A stretch of DNA of 64,000 nt. It comes from Gammaproteobacteria bacterium (GTDB lineage Bacteria > Pseudomonadota > Gammaproteobacteria > Arenicellales > Poriferihabitantaceae). Location: the NCBI GenBank assembly GCA_024644945.1, contig JAHEGU010000001.1, positions 25,937 through 89,936 on the forward strand, written 5' to 3'. The translations under genes were made by a program, and so were the position numbers. The notes beneath the pieces are model-generated. The model was given only the letters and a program-made list of their open reading frames with translations, ran no database searches and was not told the origin of the DNA. Shown here one piece after another: positions 8,349 to 16,978 of the stretch (position 1 is the first letter of the stretch; each line of letters opens with the position of its first letter).

Positions 8349-9511
8349 TGACGAACTGGATCGAGCTTGAGCAAAAATTTGCCTTTGAGGTTTTTCCTAA
8401 ACGGGATCTTGTAATTATCCGGGGACAAGGGGCAAGCTTGTGGGACGATAGGGGCAACGAATATATCGATTGTACTGCGGGGATTGGCGTCGCCAACGTT
8501 GGTCACGCTAATCCCGATGTAGTGGAAGCGTTACATGCCCAGGCGCAAAAACTGATCACCTGTCCAGGCATTTTTTATAATGATGCCAGAGCCCGCTTGA
8601 TGCAAAAGCTGGTGCGAGCCGCGCCGCAAGGATTGACTCGAGCGTTCCTGTGTAATTCCGGCACCGAGGCCATGGAGGCAGCAATAAAGTTTGCCCGCCT
8701 TACTACCGGAAAAAATGGCTTTATAAGCGCTATGCGTGGATTCCATGGCCGGTCCATGGGCGCTCTCAGCGCTACATACAAATATCGTGAGGAATTCGAA
8801 CCGCTGATTCCGGGCCATCAGTTTGTACCCTTTGGCAACTTGAGCAAGCTGGAGGCAGCAATCGAGACGGATACCGGCGCCATCATTCTGGAACTGGTTC
8901 AGGGAGAAGGCGGAGTGCGCCCGGCAGACCCCGACTACCTTAAAGGCGTTCAAGCGCTGTGCAATCAGAATGATGTGTTATTAATTGTCGATGAAGTGCA
9001 GACCGGCTTCGGGCGTACCGGTAAAATGTTCGCCTGTCAGACTTATGAAATCGATCCGGATATCATGACCCTGGCAAAAGGGATTGCTGGGGGGGTCCCA
9101 ATGGGCGCCACCCTTTGCAACGATCGTATCGCATCGGCTGCTGGAAAACATGGCTCTACCTTCGGTGGCAATCCGCTCGCCTGTGCGGCTGCCGAGGCGA
9201 CTATCGATTATTTGCAGAGCCACGGTCTTGCGGAGCGCGCCGCCGAGCTGGGAGCGGCATTCGTTGGGCGATTCAATACCCGCTCACCGACCGTGGTGCG
9301 GGAGGTTCGTCAACTCGGACTGATGATTGGCATCGAGCTTAAAGCACGATCCAGACCCTATCTGGAAAAATTAATGCTCGCAGGGGTACTGGCATTGCCT
9401 GCAGGTCCGACCGTAATCAGGTTGTTACCACCTCTCGTCATATCAGAGGAGAAATTGCTTGAGGCATGCGATATTCTTGCAGATGTTCTAAATCAAGACC
9501 CGAGCGCCTGA
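8348..9511 (+). CDS. lysJ: LysJ/ArgD-type class III aminotransferase
   Basis: This 387-residue PLP-dependent class III aminotransferase would convert the carrier-bound semialdehyde to the amine, usually with glutamate as donor. The phosphate-binding NSGTEA is at 103-108, the DEVQTGFGRTG segment at 215-225, and the PLP Lys244 in TLAKGIAGG. Length fits LysJ and acetylornithine aminotransferase. Its ATG overlaps the lysZ stop, indicating translational coupling. After this step a LysK-type carboxypeptidase normally frees the product from LysW; no such gene follows here, which makes the amidohydrolase-like gene upstream a candidate for release. Confidence 0.93.
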   Translation: MTNWIELEQKFAFEVFPKRDLVIIRGQGASLWDDRGNEYIDCTAGIGVANVGHANPDVVEALHAQAQKLITCPGIFYNDARARLMQKLVRAAPQGLTRAFLCNSGTEAMEAAIKFARLTTGKNGFISAMRGFHGRSMGALSATYKYREEFEPLIPGHQFVPFGNLSKLEAAIETDTGAIILELVQGEGGVRPADPDYLKGVQALCNQNDVLLIVDEVQTGFGRTGKMFACQTYEIDPDIMTLAKGIAGGVPMGATLCNDRIASAAGKHGSTFGGNPLACAAAEATIDYLQSHGLAERAAELGAAFVGRFNTRSPTVVREVRQLGLMIGIELKARSRPYLEKLMLAGVLALPAGPTVIRLLPPLVISEEKLLEACDILADVLNQDPSA

Positions 9512-9552
9512 GCAAGACATTTTAGCCACCGACGCCTACCTTATTTTTCGCA

Positions 9553-10344
9553 TTGAGCAAACCACTAAAAATTCAACACTCCATGTCCGGTGATGAACAA
9601 TCTGCTTCCGGTCGTTATATGGACCTGGTAGTGGGTCAGCGTGGCTGGTTCAATTTGCTGCTCTACGAGCTGGTCGTAATGGTCGCGCAAAAGCGGGCTG
9701 GGGCATTGGGACTATTGCTGCGCAAAAAAATGTATCCCTGGATCCTAGGCAGCGTAGGTAGCGATGTCACTTTCGGCAGTAATGTGGTTATACGACACCC
9801 GCACAAAATCCGTATTGGTAACGGGGTAGTAATCGATGAAAATGTGTTACTCGACGCCAAAGGTGACTCAAATCAAGGCATCGACATAGGCTCTGGCAGC
9901 TACATCGGCAGGAACTCAATCATCAGCTGCAAAAATGGCGATATCGCTCTTGGCGAAAATGCCAATATAGGGTGGAACTGCACAATCGCGGCAACCAGCC
10001 GTATTCGCATCGGGCGCGACTGCATCGTCGCCGCCTACAGTTATATTATTGGCGGCGGTAATTATCATTACGACGACATCAATATCCCGATGTGTCAGGC
10101 TTATGACGATCAGGGCAAAGGAGGCGTTGAGCTTAAAGACGATGTTTGGCTCGGCTCCCATGTTGCAGTACTGGATGGTGTCACGATATCCAATGGATGT
10201 GTGGTCGCCTCCGGCTCCACTGTCACCAGGGATCTGCCGACGATGTCCATTAGTCTGGGTTCTCCTGCGAAGCCAGTGAGGCAGCGGCGCCCAGGAGAAC
10301 AGGTGCAACAAGCCAGTGCAAGCACCGCCGAAGCGCCGCAATAA
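9553..10344 (+). CDS. Left-handed beta-helix (hexapeptide repeat) acyltransferase
   Basis: From a TTG at 9553 this encodes 263 residues; an ATG 30 bp downstream is an alternative. Many hexapeptide repeats ([LIV]GxxxxI type) run from about residue 75 to 245, for example VTFGSNVVIRHPHKIRIGNGVVI and DVWLGSHVAVLDGVTI, giving the left-handed beta-helix of acetyl- and other acyltransferases. GGGNYHYDD near residue 165 and a C-terminal GSPAKPVR tail resemble the sugar or amino-acid O/N-acyltransferase groups. It sits 41 bp after lysJ in the same direction, so it may belong to the carrier operon and modify its product. An envelope sugar acetyltransferase is an equally plausible role. Confidence 0.82.
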   Translation: MSKPLKIQHSMSGDEQSASGRYMDLVVGQRGWFNLLLYELVVMVAQKRAGALGLLLRKKMYPWILGSVGSDVTFGSNVVIRHPHKIRIGNGVVIDENVLLDAKGDSNQGIDIGSGSYIGRNSIISCKNGDIALGENANIGWNCTIAATSRIRIGRDCIVAAYSYIIGGGNYHYDDINIPMCQAYDDQGKGGVELKDDVWLGSHVAVLDGVTISNGCVVASGSTVTRDLPTMSISLGSPAKPVRQRRPGEQVQQASASTAEAPQ

Positions 10345-10445
10345 TATCAGGCTGTTTCACCTGTCCTGAACACGCCCTTGAGCGTGCGGTTGCAGCCCAT
10401 TAGCCGGTGTTATAATCCGCCGCCTGTTCAGTCCTAGCCCACCCT

Positions 10446-11174
10446 ATGAGCTTCAAGTCCAAGGTCGAAGACCTGTTGCGCAACTACCCGCCGTTATTCC
10501 GCTTTGCTTCCCGGATGTACCACAAAATGCACGGTTCTTTTCGCACCCTGAGTCCGGGTGCGCCCGGTGCGATTCGCAAAGGATTTGAGCGGGTACAGCA
10601 ACGAGACGGCAGTGTGGATGGCGATTACTACGAGTTTGGTTTGTTTCGCGGATATACCTTTTTGCAAGCATGGAACCATGCCAGGGAGCTGGGTTTATCA
10701 AACGTAAATTTTTACGGATTTGACTCGTTCGAAGGTCTGCCACCGGCGGAGGGAATTGACCAGGCTGACGGTCGTTTTTTTGAGGGTCAGTTCGCCTGTT
10801 CACGTGAAGAGGTAGAGAATAACCTGGCCGGTGAAGGCGTTCTCCTCGACAAGATCAACCTGGTAGAGGGTTACTACGAAGACTCTTTGACCGAAGAGCT
10901 TCACAGCCGCTTTCCGTTTAAGCCGGCAGCTGTAGTGCTGCTGGACTGTGACTACTATTCTTCGACGGTCACTGCTTTAAAGTGGATGGAGCCCTATATC
11001 CAGGTCGGTACGATTCTGTTGTTTGACGACTGGTTTTCCTACGGTGAAAGCAATGAACTAGGCCAGCAAAAAGCCTATCAGGAATTTCTTGATCGGCACC
11101 CAGAGTACCGCTCTGAAGACCTTTGGGAGTTTGAGAATCACGGCAAGGGATTCGAGCTGCAAGCGGGCACTTAG
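10446..11174 (+). CDS. TylF/macrocin O-methyltransferase family protein
   Basis: This 242-residue protein carries marks of the TylF family of SAM-dependent, metal-dependent O-methyltransferases: YYEFGLFRGYT (about 61-71), FYGFDSFEGLPPAEG (about 90-104), and LLDCDYYSST plus ILLFDDWFSYG, where acidic residues bind metal. Known members methylate sugar hydroxyls in macrolides. It lies 101 bp after the acyltransferase on the same strand, so it could be the last gene of the lysW cluster or a separate unit. Acyltransferase plus TylF methyltransferase next to carrier-based synthesis looks more like tailoring of a special product or glycan than core amino-acid metabolism. The substrate is unknown. Confidence 0.83.
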   Translation: MSFKSKVEDLLRNYPPLFRFASRMYHKMHGSFRTLSPGAPGAIRKGFERVQQRDGSVDGDYYEFGLFRGYTFLQAWNHARELGLSNVNFYGFDSFEGLPPAEGIDQADGRFFEGQFACSREEVENNLAGEGVLLDKINLVEGYYEDSLTEELHSRFPFKPAAVVLLDCDYYSSTVTALKWMEPYIQVGTILLFDDWFSYGESNELGQQKAYQEFLDRHPEYRSEDLWEFENHGKGFELQAGT

Positions 11175-11231
11175 TGGGCGCGATACAAGCGGTATTTGTT
11201 TTCGCCTGCATAAAGACATATTATCTGGCTG

Positions 11232-11368
11232 TCTCAACGGGGCGCTCATTCTGGGTGATGCCTGCAAATGCGGTACTCATAGATTGAGCTGAGAGGGAAT
11301 GAGCTGAGAGGCTCAAAACAGCCGACCCGTCGAACCTGATCCAGATCATACTGGCGGAGGGATTGAGA
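11232..11368 (+). ncRNA. TPP riboswitch (THI element)
   Basis: The thi box is clear. Closing stem TCTCAA (11232-11237) pairs with TTGAGA (11363-11368). A GGGGCGC strand is followed by GCTGAGAG, then ACCCG, GAACCTGATCC (11332-11342) and CTGGCGGAGGGA (11351-11362). These are the conserved parts of the thiamine-pyrophosphate aptamer. It lies 72 bp before the thiB start, so TPP should repress the thiamine transport operon. One oddity: the GCTGAGAG segment occurs twice, at 11288-11295 and 11303-11310, inside an 11-bp direct repeat. Confidence 0.93.
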
Positions 11369-11440
11369 ACCACGAGGTACCCAGCTTCCCGGCTACCTGC
11401 TCGCCACTCCGCACTGGTTAACATTTACGAGGAACTAACC

Positions 11441-12433
11441 GTGCGCTTTTACTTATTTGTCCTGCTGCTTATCTCTAACCTGGCCTTGGCCCAGGATAAA
11501 CCTGTTTTAACCGTTTACACCTACGATTCGTTTGCGTCGGACTGGGGTCCAGGCCCAAAGGTAGAAGCCGCATTTGAGGAAGAGTGTGAGTGTGATCTAA
11601 ATTTTGTGGCCGTAGACAGTTCCACCGGAATACTGAGTCGGGTTCAACTGGAAGGAGAAAGCTCTTCAGCAGATGTTTTACTTGGTCTGGATAACAGCTT
11701 GGTAGTTGAGGCCCAAAACACCGGTTTGATTACTGAACATGAAGTGGATATGACCAAACTTGATTTGCCACTGCCATGGAACAATCAAAAATTCTTACCC
11801 TTTGATTTCGGTTTTTTTGCTTTTATATACGACACCTCTCGGATAACGTCTCCGCCAAATAGTTTCGAAAAGCTGTTGGACGCTGGCGACGATCTAAAAA
11901 TTGTAATTCAGGATCCTCGCTCCAGCACTACCGGACTTGGGTTCCTGTTATGGGTGAAGTCACTTTACGGTGAGGATGCACCGCAGGCTTGGAGCAGACT
12001 GGCACCTAAAATACTGACGGTAACCAAAGGCTGGTCCGAAGCTTATGGAATGTTTCTGGAAGGCGAGGCTGATATGGTGCTGAGCTACACGACCTCTCCT
12101 GCTTACCACATGATTGTAGAACAAGAGAGCCGATATAAAGCGATCGGCTTTCCAGAAGGACACGGGATCCAGATTGAGGTGGCCGCCGTGCTTAAAAATG
12201 CACCCCATCCAGAACTGGCCCAGCGCTTTATGCATTTTATCGCCAGTGAATCCTTCCAAACACTGATCCCAACCGGCAACTGGATGTATCCGGTAATATT
12301 CCCCAAACAAGGGCTTCCGGCCGAATTTCGTGACCTTGTGCGCCCTATTAAAACCCTGATGATCGACCCCCAGGGCATCGCTGACAATAAAGCCGATTGG
12401 ATTGACGAGTTCAATCAGGCGCTCAGCCAGTAA
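11441..12433 (+). CDS. thiB: Thiamine ABC transporter, periplasmic binding protein
   Basis: This 330-residue protein starts at GTG 11441 with Shine-Dalgarno AGGA 7 bp upstream. A signal peptide (MRFYLFVLLLISNLALA, cut before QDKP) exports it to the periplasm. The mature start LTVYTYDSFASDWGPGP is typical of ThiB, and DVLLGLDNSL, DFGFFAFIYD and SYTTSPAYH further on also match this thiamine/TPP/TMP-binding family. It follows a TPP riboswitch and precedes thiP by 35 bp, so the three transporter genes form one TPP-repressed operon for thiamine salvage. Confidence 0.96.
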   Translation: MRFYLFVLLLISNLALAQDKPVLTVYTYDSFASDWGPGPKVEAAFEEECECDLNFVAVDSSTGILSRVQLEGESSSADVLLGLDNSLVVEAQNTGLITEHEVDMTKLDLPLPWNNQKFLPFDFGFFAFIYDTSRITSPPNSFEKLLDAGDDLKIVIQDPRSSTTGLGFLLWVKSLYGEDAPQAWSRLAPKILTVTKGWSEAYGMFLEGEADMVLSYTTSPAYHMIVEQESRYKAIGFPEGHGIQIEVAAVLKNAPHPELAQRFMHFIASESFQTLIPTGNWMYPVIFPKQGLPAEFRDLVRPIKTLMIDPQGIADNKADWIDEFNQALSQ

Positions 12434-12468
12434 ACAAGTACTTTTCTGCCGAGCCAGTTTGAGATTCT

Positions 12469-14058
12469 ATGCCAGGTCTGTTCGCAGCTATACTGGTAGG
12501 TCTAACAGTAGTTAGCGCACTCTGCGGCCTGGCGATCCATGCTGGAGATATTCCTCTGTTTGAGCAACTAAGTAAGCCTTATACCTGGTCTATCATCCGT
12601 TTCACTTTTACTCAGGCCGCGCTCTCGACATTCTTCAGCGTGGCCCTGGCTGTTCCGCTTGCAAGGGCACTTTACAGACGACAGCATTTTTTCGGCAGAG
12701 CGCTGTTTATACGATTTACCAGCATCTCTTTGATCGTGCCTACGATGGTGGCCGTCCTGGGCATCGTCGCTGTCCATGGTCGGAACGGATGGATTAACGA
12801 TTTACTGACTCTGATCGGCCTTTCGAGGCAGGACTATTTGTATGGATTGAATGGAATCTTAATTGCTCATATTTTCTTCAACCTGCCTCTGGTTACCCGA
12901 CTGTTTCTTAATGGACTGTCGGATATCCCGGCTTACCAGTGGAAGCTGGCGACATTGCTCGGTTTTAACAGCAAACAAAATTTCAGATTGATAGAATGGC
13001 CCGCACTACGAGGGCTGGTGCCGGGTGCGGCGGGCATTGTATTTCTGCTGTGTTTCACTAGCTTTGCTATCGTGCTGTCGCTGGGAGGCGGTCCCGGGTC
13101 TACCACTCTTGAGGTGGCAATCTATCAGGCGATTCGATTCGATTTCGATCTTTCCAAAGCGGTAGCGTTATCCCTTATCCAGATTGGTTTATGCCTGGTT
13201 CTGGCGTTTTTGTTTTTTTCAAAACAATCCGTTCTAAAGCTTCAGTCTGATCAACCACCGGGGGTGGGTCGGCCTGATAGTGGCCAAGTGATAGGTATTG
13301 TTCACGACAACCTGGTGATTGGTGTGACAGCGATATTCCTTTTGTCACCGTTTACTGCCGTTCTGATCAACAGTCTTTCTGGCAATGGCTGGATGATCCT
13401 GACCGATCAGCGCTTCTGGCGGGCATTCGGGTCTAGCCTTTTTATCAGTCTTAATGCCGGGCTGTTAGCGACCGTGCTTGGCCTTTCTATTGCGCACTTG
13501 ATCGCCAGGCTGCGGTGCAATCAGACTACCAGCTGGCTGGCCACCATTCCCGAGTTAGTCGGCATGCTGACATTGTTGATACCGCCCATCACTCTGGGTA
13601 CCGGGCTATTCCTGCTATTCCGGTCTTTCACGGACGCCCTTTCCCTGGGTCAGTGGCTGGTGATTTCAATCAATGCAATCTTTACCTTGGCATTTACACT
13701 CAGGATCTTAGTGGCGCCGGTACAACAACAGCAAAATCGATTCCACCATCTCAGTCGGAGCCTCGGGATAACGGGCTGGAATCAGTGGAAACTGGTGTTA
13801 TGGCCGACCCTCAAGAAGCCCATCTGTTACGCCATGGCAGTATCAACCACGCTGTCGGCAGGGGATATGGGGGTTATTGCCCTGTTCGGTACCGATCGGT
13901 TAAGTACGCTACCACTTCTCATTTATCGATTGCTTGGTAATTATCGATTAGACCAAGCCGCTGTAGTGGCTATTTGCTTGTGTATACTGTGCCTGCTGTT
14001 GTTCTGGTCTATCGAGAAGCTGGCACATAGTCCGGCAGGCGTCAAACCTCATGCTTGA
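12469..14058 (+). CDS. thiP: Thiamine ABC transporter, permease
   Basis: The 529-residue inner-membrane protein consists of two homologous permease halves with about twelve hydrophobic segments, as usual for ThiP. Each half has an EAA-like loop contacting the ATPase (about 160-180, YQWKLATLLGFNSKQNFRLIEWPAL, and about 430-450, SLGITGWNQWKLVLWPTL). It passes thiamine received from ThiB into the cytoplasm. Its last 8 bp overlap thiQ, implying coupled translation. Expression is expected from the riboswitch-controlled transcript starting before thiB. Confidence 0.96.
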   Translation: MPGLFAAILVGLTVVSALCGLAIHAGDIPLFEQLSKPYTWSIIRFTFTQAALSTFFSVALAVPLARALYRRQHFFGRALFIRFTSISLIVPTMVAVLGIVAVHGRNGWINDLLTLIGLSRQDYLYGLNGILIAHIFFNLPLVTRLFLNGLSDIPAYQWKLATLLGFNSKQNFRLIEWPALRGLVPGAAGIVFLLCFTSFAIVLSLGGGPGSTTLEVAIYQAIRFDFDLSKAVALSLIQIGLCLVLAFLFFSKQSVLKLQSDQPPGVGRPDSGQVIGIVHDNLVIGVTAIFLLSPFTAVLINSLSGNGWMILTDQRFWRAFGSSLFISLNAGLLATVLGLSIAHLIARLRCNQTTSWLATIPELVGMLTLLIPPITLGTGLFLLFRSFTDALSLGQWLVISINAIFTLAFTLRILVAPVQQQQNRFHHLSRSLGITGWNQWKLVLWPTLKKPICYAMAVSTTLSAGDMGVIALFGTDRLSTLPLLIYRLLGNYRLDQAAVVAICLCILCLLLFWSIEKLAHSPAGVKPHA

Positions 14059-14668
14059 GCTGTGCAACGTCGCGTACCACTACCCTGAAGCCAGCGTGCG
14101 GATTGACTTTCAGGTAGAAGCCGGTGGTGCAGCTGCGCTGATGGGTCCCAGCGGCTGTGGTAAGACTACGATTCTCAATCTGATCGCGGGCTTATTGCAT
14201 CCAGCACAGGGGGAGATCAAGTTCAATCATGAATCATTGCTTACTCTAAAACCAGCCGAGCGCCCGATCACATTTTTATTCCAGGCTCATAATCTTTTTC
14301 CCCACCTGACGGTGTGGCAAAACCTGGCGCTTGGTGTCGATCCCGGATTGAAAATTTCGCCGCGGGAAAAAATGAATATCGCGCGCGCCCTCGAATGGAT
14401 TTCCATGTCCGAGTTTACCGAACGGTTTCCTTACGAACTTTCAGGTGGCCAGCAGCAACGCGTCGCCCTGGCAAGGTGTCTGCTCAGGAAGCGACCGCTA
14501 CTTCTATTAGATGAACCATTCAACGCTCTCGATCAATCTCTACGATATGAGATGATTGCGCTGATTGGTGAACTCCAGCAACAACAGAACCTCACGTTAG
14601 TGATCGCAACCCATCAACTACAGGATGCCGAAGCACTAAACGCCCGAATCGTCACCATGGCTCTATAG
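14051..14668 (+). CDS. thiQ: Thiamine ABC transporter, ATP-binding protein
   Basis: This 205-residue ABC ATPase energises ThiP. Walker A GPSGCGKTT lies at about residues 33-41, the Q-loop in FLFQAHNLFPHLTV, the signature LSGGQQQR near residue 130, Walker B LLLLDEPF directly after, and the switch His in IATHQ. The protein is short, as ThiQ proteins are, with no regulatory C-terminal extension. It overlaps the end of thiP. A 112-bp space separates it from the convergent FadH-like gene. Confidence 0.96.
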   Translation: MLELCNVAYHYPEASVRIDFQVEAGGAAALMGPSGCGKTTILNLIAGLLHPAQGEIKFNHESLLTLKPAERPITFLFQAHNLFPHLTVWQNLALGVDPGLKISPREKMNIARALEWISMSEFTERFPYELSGGQQQRVALARCLLRKRPLLLLDEPFNALDQSLRYEMIALIGELQQQQNLTLVIATHQLQDAEALNARIVTMAL

Positions 14669-14780
14669 AGATTTAGATAAACGACCAGAGCCAAACTTTA
14701 CGGTTCTCCGCCTGCCGATGGTATTGCTCTGAGTATAAAAACTGCCGGCTTATCTTCGAATCAAATAGCTTTGGCGCCAG

Positions 14781-16823
14781 TCAGATTCTGGCCGCTAGCT
14801 CGGCACCCTCTCGGATCGCACGCTTTGCATCCACCTCCGCTGCCAGATAAGCGCCACCTATCAGATGCACATGGTTATTTTTTCCATAAGGATCGAGCTG
14901 CTGGTAAAGATCATTAACTGAGAGCTGGCCTGCGCAGATTACGATGTTGTCTACTTCCAGAACTTGATTGACTCCGTCCACGTCGAGGTGCAACCCGTGG
15001 TCGTCTATCATCTGATAATTGGCGCCTCCTATTAACTTGACCCCCTTCTTCTTAATCTGCAATCGATGCACCCAGCCGCTGGTCTTACCAAGGCTTTTAC
15101 CGTGAGGTGTGGTCTTCCTTTGTAATAACGTAATTTCGCGGGCCGGCGGCATGACTTCAGGCGCAACCAGGCTTCCTCTGGACTGATATGCAGGATCAAT
15201 GCCCCATTCAGCATACCAGTTTCTCAACTGTTGATTCGCACAAGTTTCATGCGCTATGTCCTGCATCAGGTACTCGGCCAAATCAAAACCAATACCCCCA
15301 GCGCCGATAATAGCCACCCGCCTGCCCACGGGCCTCTTCTCGACCACTACCTGATCGTAACGCATGACCATAGGGTGGTCGATACCTGGGAGCTCAATTG
15401 GTCTTGGTTTTACACCAGTGGCAATTACGATATGGTCATACTTACCTTGCCTCAGAAACCCAGCGTCTACTGGATGGTTGAGCGATACTTCAACGCCATA
15501 CTTATCCAGCATCTTCTGGTAGTAACGTAACGTATCGTAAAAGTCCTCTTTGCCTGGAATGTCTTTTGCAATATTAAACTGACCGCCGATCTGACTCGCG
15601 CTTTCGTATAACGTGATACTGTGACCTCGCTCAGCGGCGACCACCGCAGTGGATAATCCCGCGGGTCCGGCGCCGACCACGGCGACACGCTTTGCTGGCC
15701 TCGCGCGCCTATACACTAAACTGGTCTCGCGACAGGCCTGGGGATTGACCAAACAAGAAGCTTTCTTACCGTTGAAAATATGATCGAGACAGGCCTGATT
15801 ACAGGCTATACAGGTATTGATCTCTTGTGCTTTCGCAGCAGCGGCTTTTTGTACAAATTTTGAATCAGCGAGAAACGGTCGGGCCATGGAGACCATATCG
15901 CAATATCCTTGTTCCAGTAATTGCTCGGCCTGGTCCGGCGAGTTGATTCTGTTGGTCGCGATAACCGGTATCTTTACATGCTCGCGGAATTTACGACTGA
16001 CGCCAGCAAATGCCGCATGTGGAACAGAGGTCACAATAGTCGGGATTCGTGCTTCGTGCCAGCCAATTCCGCTGTTGATCATGCTCGCACCCGCTCGCTC
16101 GATTTCAATTCCGAGGCTAACTATTTCTTCCCAGGTACATCCTTGTTCGACCAGATCCATCATCGATAACCGATAGATAATAATGAAGTCTTCGCCCAAG
16201 TCTTGACGCACTCGCCGCACAATTTCAATAGGTAGACGTGATCGATTGCTAAAATCTCCGCCCCAGCGATCTGTTCGTTTGTTGGTGCGCTGGCACAGAA
16301 ACTGGTTGATGAAATAACCCTCGGATCCCATGATCTCAACACCATCATAGCCCGATCGTCTCGCCAGCCTGGCACAACGCACATAAGCGTTTATCTGTTT
16401 TTTGATTCCTCGCTCATCGAGTGCTTTTGGGGTGAATTTGTTGATAGGTGCTCGAATTGCAGACGCCGAGACGTTGAACGGATGGTAGCCATAGCGCCCA
16501 GAATGCAGAATTTGCATACATATTCTGCCGCCTTCACGATGTACCGCAGCGGTAACGCGTCGATGATTGAGAATATCGGTGGGCCAGTTCATCGTTCCCG
16601 CCAGTGGCGCTAACCAGCCTTGGCGATTAGGGCTGATTCCACCAGTAACGATCAGGCCGGGTCCGCCGCCCCTTGATCGTTCCGCAAAATATGCAGCCAG
16701 CTTGCCATAGTTCCAAAAGCGGTCTTCCAGACCGGTATGCATGGAGCCCATCAGGATTCGATTAGGCAATTCGATGGAACCCGTTGTTAAAGGTGTGAAG
16801 ATCCTGGAGTATTTTTGTTTCAA
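14781..16823 (-). CDS. FadH-like NADH:flavin oxidoreductase (2,4-dienoyl-CoA reductase family)
   Basis: The 680-residue protein has the three-part layout of 2,4-dienoyl-CoA reductase and its relatives: an N-terminal FMN-binding TIM barrel (about 1-350), a 4Fe-4S segment (CIACNQACLDHI, then ASCLVNPQACRE, about 338-365), and a C-terminal FAD/NAD(P) domain with dinucleotide loops VAVVGAGPAGLS and VAIIGAGGIGFD. The barrel motifs GYDGVEIMGSEGYFINQFL and RTDRWGG are those of FadH. FadH reduces 2,4-dienoyl-CoA in the degradation of unsaturated fatty acids; trimethylamine dehydrogenase-like enzymes share the fold. FadH is the best call. It is divergent from the MFS gene. Confidence 0.88.
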   Translation of the reverse strand: MKQKYSRIFTPLTTGSIELPNRILMGSMHTGLEDRFWNYGKLAAYFAERSRGGGPGLIVTGGISPNRQGWLAPLAGTMNWPTDILNHRRVTAAVHREGGRICMQILHSGRYGYHPFNVSASAIRAPINKFTPKALDERGIKKQINAYVRCARLARRSGYDGVEIMGSEGYFINQFLCQRTNKRTDRWGGDFSNRSRLPIEIVRRVRQDLGEDFIIIYRLSMMDLVEQGCTWEEIVSLGIEIERAGASMINSGIGWHEARIPTIVTSVPHAAFAGVSRKFREHVKIPVIATNRINSPDQAEQLLEQGYCDMVSMARPFLADSKFVQKAAAAKAQEINTCIACNQACLDHIFNGKKASCLVNPQACRETSLVYRRARPAKRVAVVGAGPAGLSTAVVAAERGHSITLYESASQIGGQFNIAKDIPGKEDFYDTLRYYQKMLDKYGVEVSLNHPVDAGFLRQGKYDHIVIATGVKPRPIELPGIDHPMVMRYDQVVVEKRPVGRRVAIIGAGGIGFDLAEYLMQDIAHETCANQQLRNWYAEWGIDPAYQSRGSLVAPEVMPPAREITLLQRKTTPHGKSLGKTSGWVHRLQIKKKGVKLIGGANYQMIDDHGLHLDVDGVNQVLEVDNIVICAGQLSVNDLYQQLDPYGKNNHVHLIGGAYLAAEVDAKRAIREGAELAARI

Positions 16824-16978
16824 ACGGGGACTCTTATTTTGGGCTTGGATTTAAATAGAAGATGTTGTCGGTATTTTAGCTTCTTTCGTTATCTCGATGA
16901 TCGGTACCAGTGCTAGAATCCCGCGCCCCGGCAAGTACACGCTTTGCCCATAGGAAATTTATCCACTCAGATATCGCG

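Noticed and set aside
10789..10813. A CACGTGAA sequence resembling parS
   Set aside because: It reads TGTTCACGTGAAG, one base short of the 16-bp palindrome, and lies within the methyltransferase coding sequence.
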